Assembly (NCBI GenBank): GCA_028571685.1
Contig: CM053140.1
Span: forward strand, 60,580,201 to 60,644,200
DNA from: Heterohyrax brucei
Lineage: Eukaryota > Chordata > Mammalia > Hyracoidea > Procaviidae
Reading direction: 5' to 3'
DNA: 64,000 bases
In this document: in pieces, positions 1 through 11,775 of the stretch
Position numbering within the stretch: the stretch's first letter is position 1
Layout: each line of letters opens with the position of its first letter
Program-made: the position numbers and the translations under genes
Notes under the pieces: generated by a model
Databases searched by the model: none
Seen by the model: only the letters and a program-made list of their open reading frames with translations
Told to the model about the DNA's origin: nothing

Positions 1-760
1 CCACATCCCACGGCCTGCCTGACCAAGACTTGACACCAATTTTCTGACCACAGCCTAGGCTGGCCCGCATCCCAGATACCACATTTCCGGGGACATTCAG
101 TCAGCAGATGCTGAGGATGCGGCGGACACACGGGGCTGCCTGCCCAGCTTCCCTTCCCCTGTCCTCTTACTTACAGACCCCAGGCTTGCTCTGAAGCAGC
201 TTACTCAGACCTGGGGTGAAACCAAGCCTGGCACCTCCTTTCGCTTTGCAGGTGATCATTTTAGGGATAAGCATGTGATCCAGATCTGGCCACTGGTGTG
301 TGAGGGGAAGTCTGCTTAAGGGAGAGGTTTGCTTCTAGGAGCTTTTCTCATTTCTGCCTGCACTCCAACCCCTTCTTGCTTATTGGAATACTGTCATTAG
401 AGAACATGATGTTGGGAGCTACAGCAACTATCTTGCAACCATGGGGTAACAAGCTGAAAACAACAGATGAAAAGAGAGAACAGCTGGGTCTTTGTTGACC
501 TCCATGGGCTTTGACCAGTCCCTGCACTACTTCCCTTCAGATGGCTGAGTCTGTTACGGCATTTTATGACTCAGTGGCTTGAGCCATTGCTGTTGGGTTT
601 TCTGTTATGTGCTACCCAACACATCCTAACTAGTGGGAGCACCTACTAATGCTGTGTGCACATGTGCTGTGACTCTTGTCACATGGAGTCATGGCTATTT
701 ATCTGCAACCTGCCTCTCCCTTCAAACTCTAGAAACCTGGAGTGAAGGTTGTGTCTTATG
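1..760. other. Unique sequence, no gene recognised
   Basis: I see no long open frame, recognisable repeat or splice-flanked exon candidate here. Base composition is mixed and looks like ordinary intergenic or intronic mammalian DNA. Confidence 0.5.
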
Positions 761-802
761 GCCAAGCCAGCCAAGTGTCGTCGAGTCGGTTCCGACTCAA
801 TA
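761..802 (-). mobile_element. AfroSINE/RTE tail fragment
   Basis: The segment carries the antisense form of the tail shared by AfroSINEs and the RTE LINE (gtcgtcgagtcggttccgac followed by tca). Only the 3' ~40 bp are present, so it cannot be assigned to the SINE rather than the LINE. Confidence 0.5.
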
Positions 803-884
803 GATGTCTGCAACTCCCAAGAGTCACACAGGGTAGCCCACAGTGAGTACCAACTACTGTCATGTAAATATTGGGAGAAAAGAA

Positions 885-1080
885 AGAAGCAAGTGATGGA
901 AGGAGAGAGGGAGAGAAAGAGGTGAAGAAGGAAGGAATGGAGGAGGGAAGTGAGGGAGAGAGAGAGGGAAAGAGGGAAGAAGGAAGACAGAGGTGGGAAG
1001 GGGGAAAGGCAGAGGAAGGCAGGAAAGGAGAGAGGGAGGGAAGGAGATAGAGGAGGGAGGGAGAGAGGGAGCAGGAAGGA
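885..1080 (+). repeat. Purine-rich (GA/GGA) low-complexity tract
   Basis: About 195 bp consist almost wholly of A and G in imperfect gaga, ggaa and ggga runs. The pyrimidine strand yields a proline/serine/leucine-rich open frame that is an artefact of composition. Confidence 0.9.
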
Positions 1081-1089
1081 TTAATAAAT

Positions 1090-2125
1090 GGTCATAGTGA
1101 ATATGAAAGTATTTTGCCAACTGTAAAGTACTGATCTAGATGGGAGACGGTCTGGCAGATGGCCAGAGATTTGGGATAGGAAGCGGTCCTGGGTGAAGGA
1201 CGGAAACTGGAGAAAGGGACGCAGCCCCCTCACCTCACTGCAGCGAAACAAAGCTGTGTCCTCTGCTGGGAGCTCCTCCTGCCTCTCTTCCCACCCTGCA
1301 CACATGTCAGATCATCAGGTCCGTGAAGGCCCATCAGCCCACCCTTGTGCTCCTTCTCTCCTTAGTACACTTGTTCCTGGGTGCCAAGGCCCTTGAGAGC
1401 AAACAGCTCTCCCTCCCTGAAATGACTCTGAGAGACAAGGCTTTGCCTGCTGTCATTCCCCCTGGACAATGGTTGTGATGAACAAAAGGAGATCAGCAGG
1501 CCAGCTGCAACGCTTGGCGGCGCTGCTTTGTAAGACCGAGAGGACTGGGCCCAGGAGGAGAGGCTGAGGGAGAAGTGGAGAGGGCCCGCTGAAGGTGCAG
1601 GATGTTAGCTCCAGATTTAGCAGGCGGACTGTATTAAAGGAGCATCTTGAAGGAATTTCTGTCAGTTAGAAATCAGTCTCCTCCAAAAGCTTTATTTGAC
1701 AGTTGGCTTCAAGGGGTTTGATGAGATTCATTTTTTCCAGCAGAAAAGAGAGATCAAGGCCTGAAACAAAACCCCTTTCACCCTGAGAACTCTGTTAACA
1801 GCTTAATAGAGGTGAGTTCTCCTCAAAATTGGGAAGTCATTTTTCACTCCCTGGCAGGCGGGCAGGGGCCACGGTGGAGGTCCAGGTCCTGGCCTGTCTT
1901 ACCTTCTGTCCGGACAGCCCTCCCAACTCCCACCCACCCACTCCACCCCACACCTGGGGAGCCAGCAATGAGAGCCCTGAACAGAGCAGGGTTCTGTAGC
2001 TCCAGGCCAGCTGCTACTCGTCTGTCACAGGAGAGTGCTGTTCTTTCCTTTAAAAGCTCACTTCCCCAGCAGGCACATTTCTTGGTGTTATCTCATTTTA
2101 TCCCCACAACACTTCAAGAGCTTAA
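1090..2125. other. Unique sequence, no gene recognised
   Basis: Short frames occur (for example 1812-2264 on the plus strand) but they lack any recognisable domain, and the 3' part of that frame runs through a MIR. No repeat family was recognised before about position 2126. Confidence 0.4.
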
Positions 2126-2262
2126 TAGAGTTTGTGTTAGTCACCTACCTTCTCTGAGCCTCAGTCTCCTTATCTATGAAAACAATGGAGCTGATGATGT
2201 TTACCTTCCAGGTTTGCTGCAGGCTAAGTCCATGGAAGTGAGAGAACTGCTCACAAGCCTGT
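2126..2262 (+). mobile_element. MIR SINE fragment
   Basis: The order of segments (cctaccttctctgagcctca, then ctccttatctatgaaaa) matches the MIR core in the plus orientation. It is strongly diverged and part of the ancient mammalian repeat layer. Confidence 0.6.
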
Positions 2263-2504
2263 AAAGTAAATTCAATCTGTCCTGTGTGCGGCTGGGTGTT
2301 GCTGTCTTCCACCCTGTCTTCTCTGGTTACAATCAACCATTTCCTGAATATCTCCAGGCCATCCTCAGCCCCTACAAATGGCCTGTAGCAGGTAGCTGGT
2401 CCAGGAGATCTGAGGAGAGCAGGGGCTCTGGAGACAATCCCAGGTGGATGAGTTCATGACCCAGAGGCACCCAGTGAACAGCTGCTCCTGTGTTGTCAGT
2501 GAGC

Positions 2505-2715
2505 GTGAAGATGTTGGCTCTGGAGCCAGACAGCCTGGGCTCAGCTCCACCTCCATCACCCACTGTTCTGTGCCCTTGGGAAGGTCCTTTTCTTCCTCTG
2601 TGCCTCAACTTCCCCATCTTGAACCTAGGGCTGATCATCACACACACCTCACCAGCACTGTGAGCATTCAAGGAAACAGTTGCAGAGCTGGGCACAAGGT
2701 GCTGCTCTCACTGAG
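2505..2715 (+). mobile_element. MIR SINE
   Basis: This is a nearly full MIR. It has the tRNA-related part (ggctctggagccagacagcc), the central 'tgtgcctcaacttccccatc' core and a 3' part near the 'gagctgggcacaagg' segment. Confidence 0.75.
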
Positions 2716-2954
2716 GGGAGGTTGAGAGGGTGACAGTGACAAAATGGTGATGATGTTATAGAAAGTAAGGAAGCGAATGACACCCAGGAGGAGGCAAGAG
2801 GCTGTTTATTACACCGGTGGGCCAGGGACCTTTGCAGGTTCCAATAAAATGGCCCCGAGTCAAGTTTCGAGCCACTAGTTATAGTGCAGTTTGAGGATGT
2901 CGTGGTTGAGACAAATGGGGTGAGTGGGCGGGGTTCTGAGGAGGGGGCATCCCG

Positions 2955-3190
2955 CCAACTGGGGAGCCAGGCTGGGAAAGGGAAAGGGAGTGAGATTATC
3001 GTATCCCACCAGCTGGGGAGCTGGGCTGGGAAAGGAAAAGGGGAGTCTCCGGCCAGCCGGGGAGTCAAGCTGGGAAAAGGAAAAAGGGAGTATCCAGCCA
3101 GCCAGGGAGCCAGGCTTATCAAAGGAGAGTGTCCTGTCAGACCCTGTCAGGTGGGGAGTCTGGGTGAAGAGGCAAGGGGAATATAACCTG
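2955..3190 (+). repeat. Short minisatellite, ~45-53 bp unit, about five units
   Basis: Diverged units each contain 'ctggggagccaggctggg' followed by a GGAAA-rich stretch. They begin near 2959, 3012, 3058, 3103 and 3152. Open frames on both strands across it are repeat artefacts. Confidence 0.8.
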
Positions 3191-3237
3191 TCAGGCGTCA
3201 GCGGGGGCAGCAAGGAGGGGGAGGAAAATTTTTCAGT

Positions 3238-3345
3238 CTCTATATTAATAATAAAGATGATAATGATGAAAACTTGACAATGGTGATGAAGATGATAATG
3301 GTGACAATGATTATGCTGACAATGACAAAGGTGATGATGAAGATT
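3238..3345 (+). repeat. GAT/TGA-rich simple repeat
   Basis: Imperfect trinucleotide-like repeats (gatgataatgatgaa, ggtgatgaagatgat) fill about 100 bp next to the minisatellite. Confidence 0.8.
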
Positions 3346-3391
3346 CTTCCCCCAGGAATGGGATGACAGTAGTAACAATGCTATGATGGCT

Positions 3392-3490
3392 ACACTGATC
3401 AGATACTTACCATGTGCCCAGTGCTGGGCTAAAACCTTCAGATGGCTTAAAGCAGTCCCATGAGGCATAGGTGTTATTGTTCCTGATTTA
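3392..3490 (-). mobile_element. MIR SINE fragment
   Basis: The antisense MIR start is recognisable (gatacttaccatgtgcccag then tgctggg), followed by a 'ggtgttattgttcc' segment. Confidence 0.55.
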
Positions 3491-4900
3491 CTCTCCTGCC
3501 CCCTGTGGCTACAGTGCCCCACCCTCTGACTACTTTAACCCCTCTTCTTTCCTCCACCTGTGCCATTAGCATCTGGTGCCCTGTGCTCACATCCAGTGAT
3601 GGAGCCAGCAGAGCCTGGCTTCACAGCTCAGGTTGGGTGTCATAAGCAAGCTCTGGCTACAGGAAGAGAAGGCTCAGACTAGCCATTCTGCTCCCAGCTG
3701 GTGACGCAGAGTTTCTCTCACTTTCTCAAACTTCACTCCTCTTCAAGGTCACTGAAAGAGAAGACAGAATAATGTATGTGCCTGGAACACAGCAGAATCT
3801 CAAGAAGCAGCTGTTTCTTCCCCATCTGACCCACCCCAGAGGCTTCTGAGGGAGAGTCTGGGGCCCGTTCGTGATGTACTTTTTTTAGAAACGCCTCTGG
3901 GACATTCCCTAGTGTTAGCTTCTCTTCTCAACCCCAAATGCTTCAGCTCCTCTCTATCTTCAGAAATGGAAAAAGTGGAGGAGTGGAACCAAGATGAGGG
4001 ATGGTCAGAGAAACCTTACTGTCCCTTATAGCGAAGGCCCTAAAAGCAAAGTGAAACAGACATAGACAACAATTCTGGAACCCTGAATGTCTGAAAGGAA
4101 GGATCAAGAATGGAATAGAACATGTAGTGCAATGAAAAACTGAAAGAACTCAGCGAATAAGGAGTAACATGAAATGGAAGAGATTTACCAGTCACCTCAG
4201 CTCAATGTGGCCATCTTAAGACAAAGCCACAAGTAGCCCTAGAAGAGGAACACATGGAGGTAATCCCATAGCAGTCCCATCAGTGACAGAGAACCAGTGG
4301 AGACCTACTGAGAGAGATGCAAGAGCAGGAAGAAAGTCTGATCCAGAATGAGATGTCAATGAGCAACAGATCTTGACCTTGGGGGTGAGTGGCATGTATG
4401 AGGCAGTGGCACATGGAGTGGCCACTCCTGAACAGACCTTGGATGGCCCCCCGCCCTCCTCATATTTGCTCAGAAGCAGGGCCCACTGCCAGCTGCAGTG
4501 GACCTGAAGGTCCTGAGCATCCCATCCACTAACCAGAGGAATGTACACCCTCTACTCCCACCCTTACGGCCAGCATGACCACACATGCCCACCTACCATC
4601 GAACCCCCCACCCATCTTCTCTCACCCCGCTCACACAACACACCCACCACATCTACCATCCCATCCACATCACATGTACCCCTCCCTGCTCCCACACCAC
4701 GAGACTGAGGTCAGAAAGTGGGCAACCCTTGCACAGACTGTTGTTAGCCACCTGAACAAAACAGCAGAGACCTGCGCTCACGCATCCATCCACCACCACG
4801 TACGTGCACCCAGAGATAAGTGGCTCGAGTACAACCTGGCTACTGACCAGACTACTGACGACAGAAGCGCCAGCTACTTGGATACATCAAAACAAAACAC
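3491..4900. other. Unique sequence, no gene recognised
   Basis: Mixed-composition DNA without a recognisable gene. The 123-codon plus frame at 4575-4946 is rich in His, Pro and Thr from a cac/ccc-rich stretch and has no domain signature. Confidence 0.4.
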
Positions 4901-6660
4901 AATGAAAAATCAGGGTGCAGCCAGCAAATGTACACTTAATAAATAAATGTAATGTATCTCTTTAATGCCTCCAAGAAAATAGACAATACTCAATCACCTA
5001 AAGAAGCAGAATAAGATGGCTCAAGCAAAGAGCCAAAATAAAAAACCAGAAAACCTCAGAGAAGAAGAAATAATTAAACTATAGCATAAGGAATTGGACA
5101 GACTTATGTATAGAGCCCTCCAAGACATCAAGAAAGTCATCAAAGAAAACACAGCAAAGCCAAGGAACACATAGACAGTTAAGTAAAGAATAGATAAAAC
5201 ACTGAAAGAATTCACAAAAGCAATACAGAGATGAAACGACAAAATAAATAGAAACCATATAACAACAGAAGTCAGAAATTCAGGTGATTAACAATAACAT
5301 CTCAGAAATAGACAACACAGTGGAAGGACATAGGAGTAGAATTGAAGCAAACGAAGACTGAATCAGCAAAATAGAAGACAAGTACCTTGAAGAGTTGTGT
5401 GGGACACTACCAAGAGGAATAATTGCTATGTGATAGGAATCCAAGAACAGGAGATGCTAAAAAGCACAGAAAATATTGGAAGATCTCCTGGCCCAAAACT
5501 TCCCTAATGTCATGAAGACAAGGAGCTATCCATCCAAGAAGCATACAGAATATATTCCGAAAGGAAATCACGAAGTCATATTATAATCAAACTCTCCAAA
5601 ACTAAAGACAAAGAAGGGTTCCTGAGTCTAGTTAGGGGACACAAAAATGAAAGATCAACTACAAGGGGGAGCCAATAAGAATAACCTTTGACTTCTCAGC
5701 AGAAAGCACATAGGCAAGAAAGCAACGGGATGGAATACATAAGCCTTGAAAGGAAAAATTCACCAATCAAGAATTATATATCCATCAAAATTATCCCTCA
5801 GATTTGATAATGAGATCAGGACATTTCCAGATAAACGGAAATTAAGGGAATTTGTAAACAGTCAGATCAACCTTCAAAGAAGTATTCAAGGGAGTCCTGT
5901 GGACAGAGAGTAAACAAGACATTAACCTAAGACAAAGCCACGTGACAGCATCATCTAGATATCAACTCAGATAAAGAATTCTTAAAAACAAAATGCTAAA
6001 AGACTGAAACAGGAAAGCAGGTGTCAATCTATAAAAGATGACAGCTTCAAAACAAAAAAGAGGGAATAAATGTTGTGGTAATACAACTTGCATATGGAGA
6101 GGAAAACAATATGACATCAAGAAATAAAACGGTACTTTAAACTTAGGAAGACAAAAGTGAATCTGAGGGCAACCACAAAGAAAATTAACAAAGGTACTCA
6201 TCAAAATTAAAAAAAGAAGAAAACCATAAAGCCGCAGTAAACACGAAATCAGCAACAGTGAAGGAAATGAAAAGAAAGTTCACAAGCAAAAAGAACTTGA
6301 CACACAAAAAAATCAAGCAGAACAAAGAAATCATTAACACCACAAAAAAAGCATAATGAAATGTCAGCAGTGAACTCATACCTACTGATACACACAATAA
6401 ATTGTAAGTGGGTTAAATCCAGGTAGACAGAGTAGTAGAACAGATAGGGGGAAAAAATTGGCCTATCAATACGCCATCTATAGGAGGCACAAAAATAGAA
6501 ATAAATTGAAAGTCAAAGGATGGAAAAAAATATTAAGCAAAAAATGACCGAAAAAGAGCAGGATGAAAGAGACTTTACAGCAAAACTCATCATAAAAGAC
6601 CATGACGTTATATGATGATTAAAGAATCAATACACCAAGATGACATAACCGCAGTAAATA
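4901..6660 (+). mobile_element. Old L1 LINE fragment (ORF1 region to start of ORF2)
   Basis: A-rich plus strand with L1-like sequence order. A degraded ORF1-like region (about 5000-5930, including the 'ttctcagcagaaagc' and 'ccagataaacgg' segments typical of the ORF1 C-terminal part) is followed by an inter-ORF stretch. Sequence resembling the ORF2 endonuclease start comes next (about 6510-6660, with 'aatcaatacaccaagatgac'). No open frame survives in the sense direction. A HAL1-type half-L1 is an alternative for the first part. Confidence 0.7.
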
Positions 6661-7009
6661 CGCTTCCAACGGAGACAGAAGAACCACGCAGTACCTGGCT
6701 ACCACCACTGGCTGCTCTGACCAGGATCACAACAGAGGGTCCCAGAGAGAGCAGGAGAAAAATGTGAAACAACAGAATCAAATTCATGGGAATAACACGG
6801 AATTTATTGGCCTGAAACTGGAGGAACCCCCGAGACCATGCCCTTCTGACTTGGAACTGAAGCTATTTCTAGAAAGCACTTTCCAGTCAATATACGCCCT
6901 GTGAAATAAACAGTAACACCCCAAAAGAATATGCTCTGTACAGCAAACAGCTGTAGGAAACCAAAAAAGCAAAAATTTTCCAAAAATAAAGATGAGAAGG
7001 CAAGGAAGG
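6661..7009. other. Sequence between L1 relic and LTR, no gene recognised
   Basis: No recognisable gene. It may include more decayed L1. Confidence 0.35.
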
Positions 7010-7499
7010 TGTCTTAGCATTCCAATGCTGCTTTAACAGAAATACCACAAGCGGACGGCTTTAAAAAGAGAAATCATTTTGTACGGTATAGTAGGCTAGG
7101 GTCCAAATTCTGGGTGTCAGCACCAAGAGAAAGCTTTTTCCACTGGCTCTAGAGGAAGGCCCTAGTTGTCAATAGTCCCCTCAACTGGCAGCTTCAGAAG
7201 CCCAGGGACCAGGGTCCTTCCAGAGGAGACACTCAGCTCCCTGCACTGCTTCTTGGTGGCATGACGTCCTCCAATCTGTCTGCTGGTTTCCTCCCTTTAT
7301 ATCTCAGGAGACTGTCTCAAGGTGCACAACAATCTCACACATTCGGTCCTGCCCGGCCAACACAAGTGCCGCCCCTCCCCCGTCATTAACGTCACAGAGA
7401 CAGGGTCCACACCACGGACGAACATCACACAGTATCAGGAATCATGGCCTAGCTAACTTGCTACACTGATTTGTGGGGAACACAATTCATTCCATAACA
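7010..7499 (-). mobile_element. Class III-like (ERVL/MaLR-type) solo LTR, copy 1
   Basis: The segment begins TG (tgtcttagcattccaatgct) and ends CA (cattccataaca). It matches copies at 20879-21579 and 37029-37551, and a reversed copy near 11148-12020. The minus strand is the probable sense strand, by comparison with copy 2, which has an antisense AATAAA. Possible 5-bp target duplication: gaagg (7005-7009) and gaggg (7500-7504), one mismatch. I do not name the family. Confidence 0.65.
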
Positions 7500-7864
7500 G
7501 AGGGGAGGGAGAACCAGACCAAAGGCAACAGGACACCCAGGGCAGAAACGAGGTGAGTGTTGGCCCAGGGTGGCAACTGCCGTCAGTGTCGTGGGATACC
7601 TTGTGTACAATTTATAGAATGAGAAAATACTTTCTTCTAGGAATTTTCACCTGCACACAAAAAAGATATTTTTGAAAACAGAAGTATGCAAGAAATTTTC
7701 ATGTATTAATAATAGAAATAAAAATCAGGTTGCAAAATCAAAAGAAAAAAAAAATTCTGAAATGTAGCAGCTTCATCTCTGAAAGTGTCCTGTCTGCAAA
7801 TGTTGCTATGGTGACAATGACGTCAGACAGTCCCTGCCTCCTCACCAGGAAGTGCACAAGTGCA

Positions 7865-8010
7865 CGTGTGTGTGTGTGTGTGTGTACTTGCCTGTGGGTG
7901 TACACTGTGTGTGTGTGTGCACATGTGTGTATGCTTGTGTGGGGGTGTACACTGTGTGAGTGCACATGTTTGTACGCATGTGTGATGCATCTGTGTGCAC
8001 CTGTGTGCAC
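7865..8010 (+). repeat. (TG)n microsatellite, compound
   Basis: A run of tgtgtg with interspersed gtgcac, gtgtac and gtatgc blocks. The overlapping frames rich in Cys/Val or His/Thr are artefacts. Confidence 0.9.
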
Positions 8011-8049
8011 AGCCCCAGCGGGAAGGACTATCTACCTCACATTCAAGGC

Positions 8050-8490
8050 CTCACATTAAACCTCTGATACTCTCCCTGGAAGAGTGTCTCTCCACAGCCA
8101 CGGGGCTACAGGACAGGTGGGAAGAAGAGAAGACAGCCACCTAAACACCCGCAAGGTTCCCGTCCACTCTGCCTTTGCAGGGAAGAAATGAACTTTTTTA
8201 TAGGCCCTGGCAAATGAATCATTTAATTCTAGCACAGAAGACATCTGTTGTTAAAAGTGTTCATTGGTGTAATGTAAATATTTACATTCCACTCCAGTGT
8301 TTGTGTCTCTGTGTTAACGTTGCTTCATTTTTCTACCTTCTGGGAGCTACAGAAGAGTGAGGAGGCCTCTGAGAAGCTGGGGCCGCGTAGACACAGGCTC
8401 AGGCCCACACAGCAGGTGTGCACCTGCCCGCAGGTGTGGGGTCCTCTATACGTGCCTGTGAACACACACACATGGTGTCATTGCCTTCCT
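8050..8490. other. Unique sequence, no gene recognised
   Basis: No recognisable repeat or gene. Confidence 0.4.
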
Positions 8491-8495
8491 GCCTA

Positions 8496-8548
8496 ATGGA
8501 AGGAAAGAAAGAAGGAAGGAGAAAGGAGGAAGAAAAGAGAGAGTGATG
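8496..8548 (+). repeat. Purine-rich (GGAA/GAAA) tract
   Basis: Short ggaaggaaagaaagaagg-type low-complexity run. Confidence 0.8.
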
Positions 8549-8751
8549 GAGGATGGAAGGAAGTTGAATGAGTGAGCACGTGGTCACTTTTCCCACCAGC
8601 CCTGCTTGGTGCAGAAGCCAGGCCCACCACTGTGTCTGAGCCCAGCCCAGAGCCTGCTGGGTGGCGGGATCATAGGGATGCTTGCTGAGTGAATGTATTA
8701 TCAGTCTCATCTGAAGCTCCCTGGAGGCAATCACCAATTACAATGAAGAAG

Positions 8752-8862
8752 CCAAGAAGCCACTGCTGTTGAGTCAAATCCAACTTATAGTGACCCTATA
8801 GGTCAGAATAGAACTGCCTTATACAGTTTTCAAGGAGCACCTGGAGGATCTGAACTGCCCGG
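8752..8862 (-). mobile_element. AfroSINE fragment
   Basis: Antisense AfroSINE 3' two-thirds: tail (ctgttgagtcaaatccaact), then 'agtgaccctataggtcagaa' and 'caaggagcacctggaggat'. The tRNA-like head is missing. Confidence 0.8.
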
Positions 8863-8964
8863 GCAGTGGCCTGTTGGAAGAGTTCTCAAGTCATCCATTA
8901 GCTTTCAGGGAAGGGTCACTGAGGCCAGCTCGCCCTCACTGAGCAGCCCTTGTCCACACACTTG

Positions 8965-9078
8965 TGGTAACAATGTTTACTGAGCTCTGACCAGGATGGA
9001 GTTTTCTGCTAAGCAGTCTACTCAAAGTATCTCATTTAACACCTCAACATCCTAGGAGACAGGTACTGTTACTGGTGC
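8965..9078 (-). mobile_element. MIR SINE fragment
   Basis: Antisense MIR order: 'tttactgagctctgacca', then 'tctcatttaacacctcaaca' and 'ctaggagacaggtactgtta'. It is interrupted by the SINE fragment that follows. Confidence 0.6.
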
Positions 9079-9080
9079 TT

Positions 9081-9122
9081 TTTTTAAAGCATACATAGCA
9101 CTTAACCACTATGCCACCAGGA
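9081..9122 (-). mobile_element. AfroSINE head fragment
   Basis: Only the antisense tRNA-like head is left (agcacttaaccactatgcca then ccagg). Confidence 0.65.
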
Positions 9123-9138
9123 TTACAAGAAGTATGTC

Positions 9139-9303
9139 AAAAACCCAAAACCAAACCCATTGCCTTCAAGTCAATGCCAACTCATAGTGACCCCAAAAGA
9201 CACAATAAAACTGCCCCATATGGTTTCCAAGGAGTACCTGGTGGATTTGAACTGCCAACCTTTTGATTAGCAGCTGTAGCTCTTAATCAGTATGCTATCA
9301 CCA
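9139..9303 (-). mobile_element. AfroSINE, nearly full length
   Basis: Antisense copy from an A/C-rich tail (aaaacccaaaaccaaaccca) through 'agtgaccccaaaagaca' and 'ggagtacctggtggatttga' to the decayed tRNA head. Confidence 0.85.
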
Positions 9304-9855
9304 AAGAGAAGCCTGAAAGCAGAAATTAGAAGCTGTGGGTCAGAGTAGCACGGAGGCTGGGCAACTGAGTCAAAGGCAGGTGGCTTGAAGTCCCCTGGAG
9401 CAATCTGGGCAACTAGCAGCAGCCTTGTCTGTGTCATCTGAGGTGAAAGGCCAGGAGGAGATGGGGCCTGTACAAGGGCCAGGAGGGCAGAGCCCCATTC
9501 TGTTCCCTGTCTGTCTGCTGTCACTTCCAGGCCACCTTTCCTGTCCCCTCTTGGATTCTATCCCCATGTCTGAGGTAGAATATGGCCTGTCCATCACAAC
9601 TCTGACCCTCAGGCAATGACTCTTTCTTGCCAGGAAAAAACCCAGCAGTTTTGGCCAGACAGCCCAGGCTCTTCCCCATCGATGGCCCACATGGCTACCC
9701 TGTCTGCCTCCCCCTAAAGAGTGACCACACAGCCCCTCATACCTGCAGAATCATTACTGGGTAGCAAGTGATGAGTGCTAGCTGAAATCCAGCTGTGAGT
9801 CCATTAGGCTACACTCCAAACAGGATTGGTGAAGCAGGTCATTTGAGTCAGAACA
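9304..9855. other. Unique sequence, no gene recognised
   Basis: Several overlapping short frames on both strands, none with a recognisable domain. Confidence 0.4.
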
Positions 9856-9990
9856 ACTAAAACTAAAACCAAACCGGTTGCCTTTGAGTCAATTCCAACT
9901 CATGATGACCCCATAAGTGGTTGGGTGGGTTTGAACCACCAACCTTTAGGTTAGTAGATGAGTGTAAACTGTCTGCGCCACCCAGAGACC
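9856..9990 (-). mobile_element. AfroSINE, internally deleted subtype
   Basis: Antisense tail (aaaccggttgcctttgagtc) is joined directly to the 'gggtttgaaccaccaacctt' segment and the 'tgtctgcgccacccagagac' head. The centre is missing. The head belongs to the 'cacccag' subtype also seen at 48548. Confidence 0.8.
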
Positions 9991-10164
9991 TCTCTGAGTC
10001 AGACCAAGAGCCATTATTAAACTAACTACTGCCCCCTCTGTGTGCAGCCCTCAAGCAGATGACCACTGGTAGGGCCCAGACTGTTCTGTTCGCTGCTGCC
10101 ATCTCAGTGACCACCAGGCCACTGGCACACACAGCAGGCTTCTCATAAAGTCAAAATAGCCTGC

Positions 10165-10262
10165 CATCATCAACACCATAGCACAAATGCGGAGACTCAA
10201 AGCACTAAAGGTCACACAGTTGTCAAGCAGTGGGGCCAGTATTCAAACTTACACAAAACCTG
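10165..10262 (-). mobile_element. MIR SINE fragment
   Basis: Antisense MIR pieces: 'atgcggagactcaaagcact', 'aaggtcacacagttgtcaag' and 'cagtggggccagtattcaaa'. Confidence 0.6.
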
Positions 10263-10987
10263 AGTTGACTGGATTCAGACTGGGTCTTTGGAGATAGTCA
10301 AGGCAGCAAGAGGGACTGGGAAGGGTGTTGAGGAAGGGTCTTCTCAAAGCCAAGGCAGTTTCTCAGTGGATCTCAGATCCAGGATCTGCCTTCATTTAGC
10401 CAGAGCCCCTTTAGGAAATGCCTTGTTTCTCCTCCTTGCATTGCTCCCTAGAGAAACGTCCCTGCTGCTCCACAGACAAACGTGTTTCTCCAGTTCCATG
10501 GAAGCCATGTGGCAGGCAGGCTGCAGAGAGCAGACCCATACTGCTCAGGACCATGACCCCTTGACAGGCAATGGATCTACACAAGGGGTGGAGGTCTCAG
10601 CTCCTCTTTCTGCTGCAGACAGCCCCCAGGGACCCATAGAAACGCTGCGAAGTGGTAGCTCAAGCTGCGGTTGACAAACTCGGCTCCTAATCAATTACCC
10701 ATCCTCATTAGGACTAATTAACTGTTGCATAAACTGTCACACCGTGTAATGATGTATCTGCATAAATAATCATGGGAGCACCGAGGAGGACCCAGTCAAT
10801 TCTAGGAGGACCCTGGGACCACAGAGGAAAGGGACTGTGGAGTCAGGCAAACTGGGTTCCTGCCCTGGTGCAGTCAGTAACTAGCTCTGAGACTTGGAGT
10901 CAACCTTGGTGGAGCTTCAGTGTGTGGACTGCACTGTGTCCTTCAGAAATCTGCGCTGCGAACCCAAACCCTCTCTATACCTGCGCA
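10263..10987. other. Unique sequence, no gene recognised
   Basis: The 128-codon plus frame at 10288-10674 has no recognised domain. The AT-rich 10680-10770 stretch (taattaactgttgcataaac) is a minor feature. Confidence 0.4.
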
Positions 10988-11144
10988 GGAGTCTAGGTAG
11001 TTCACTGGTCAAGAGCTCAGCTGCCACCCAAAAGGTCAGCAGTTTGAATCCAGCAACCACTCCTTGGAAACCCTATAGGGTGGAGCTACTCTGTCCTATA
11101 TAGGGTCCCTGTGAGCCAGAACAGGTTTGAGTTTGTTTCTGTTT
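10988..11144 (+). mobile_element. AfroSINE
   Basis: Sense copy: decayed tRNA head (gtagttcactggtcaagagc), B-box-like 'cagtttgaatccagcaa', 'actccttggaaaccctatag' and a 'ggtttgagtttgtttctgtt' tail. Confidence 0.85.
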
Positions 11145-11394
11145 AATGTCTGTGGAAGTTATCCCACTGGGGAATAACATTTTCTTTGTTATGATATTAA
11201 TAAGGTCCTATCAGTGTAGGTTGTGTCTTAAATCTCCCTAGTTTTAAGATATTAGAAATATACCTACTTTTTAAGAAATTTCAGTTTCTCATTAAATAAA
11301 ACAAGTCACTTAGAAGTCATGAAAATAATGATATGACAAAAATAAAAGCAAACCATAGCAACTAATAAATAAAAATAGCATTGTAAAAAAGCTT

Positions 11395-11640
11395 CCATTG
11401 AGTGCTGACTATAGCTAGTGCTTTGGGCATGTCAGCAATGCATCACATGAAAGGTAGGATTGGGGATTTTATAGTGGTGGAACTCACCAAATTTTTTTTA
11501 GCATCAGATACCTGTAACTATATTCCCTGAGGAAGGAAAAAAGAAGTTCTCCCATCTAAAAGATGGGATACATGAGATCCACAAAGTTTAAGTACGGTAC
11601 AAAAGTTCACAAAGCTCTCAAACATTTCTAGCAAAACTAA
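11395..11640 (-). mobile_element. Possible MIR relic
   Basis: A weak MIR-like order (attgagtgctgactatagct, later 'gatgggatacatgagatcc' and 'gttcacaaagctctcaaac'). It is very diverged. Confidence 0.3.
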
Positions 11641-11693
11641 GGCAAGTCCATGGGGCTCCCGGCTGACCCACCTGGTATTACATTACCCTCGTC

Positions 11694-11775
11694 CAAACAA
11701 AACCAGACAAAAACACCTACCTCCATCATATTGATTCTGACTCGTAGTGACCCCACAAAGCAGAGCAGAACTGCA
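11694..11775 (-). mobile_element. AfroSINE tail fragment
   Basis: Antisense tail and adjoining segment: 'cctccatcatattgattctg', then 'actcgtagtgaccccacaaa' and 'gcagagcagaactgc'. Confidence 0.7.

Noticed and set aside
860..1120. Pro/Ser/Leu frame on the minus strand
   Set aside because: Artefact of the purine-rich tract.
2649..3522. Frames over the minisatellite and GAT repeat
   Set aside because: Composition and repetition explain them. They overlap each other on both strands.
7730..8059. Cys/Val-rich frame of 109 codons
   Set aside because: Translation of a TG microsatellite.
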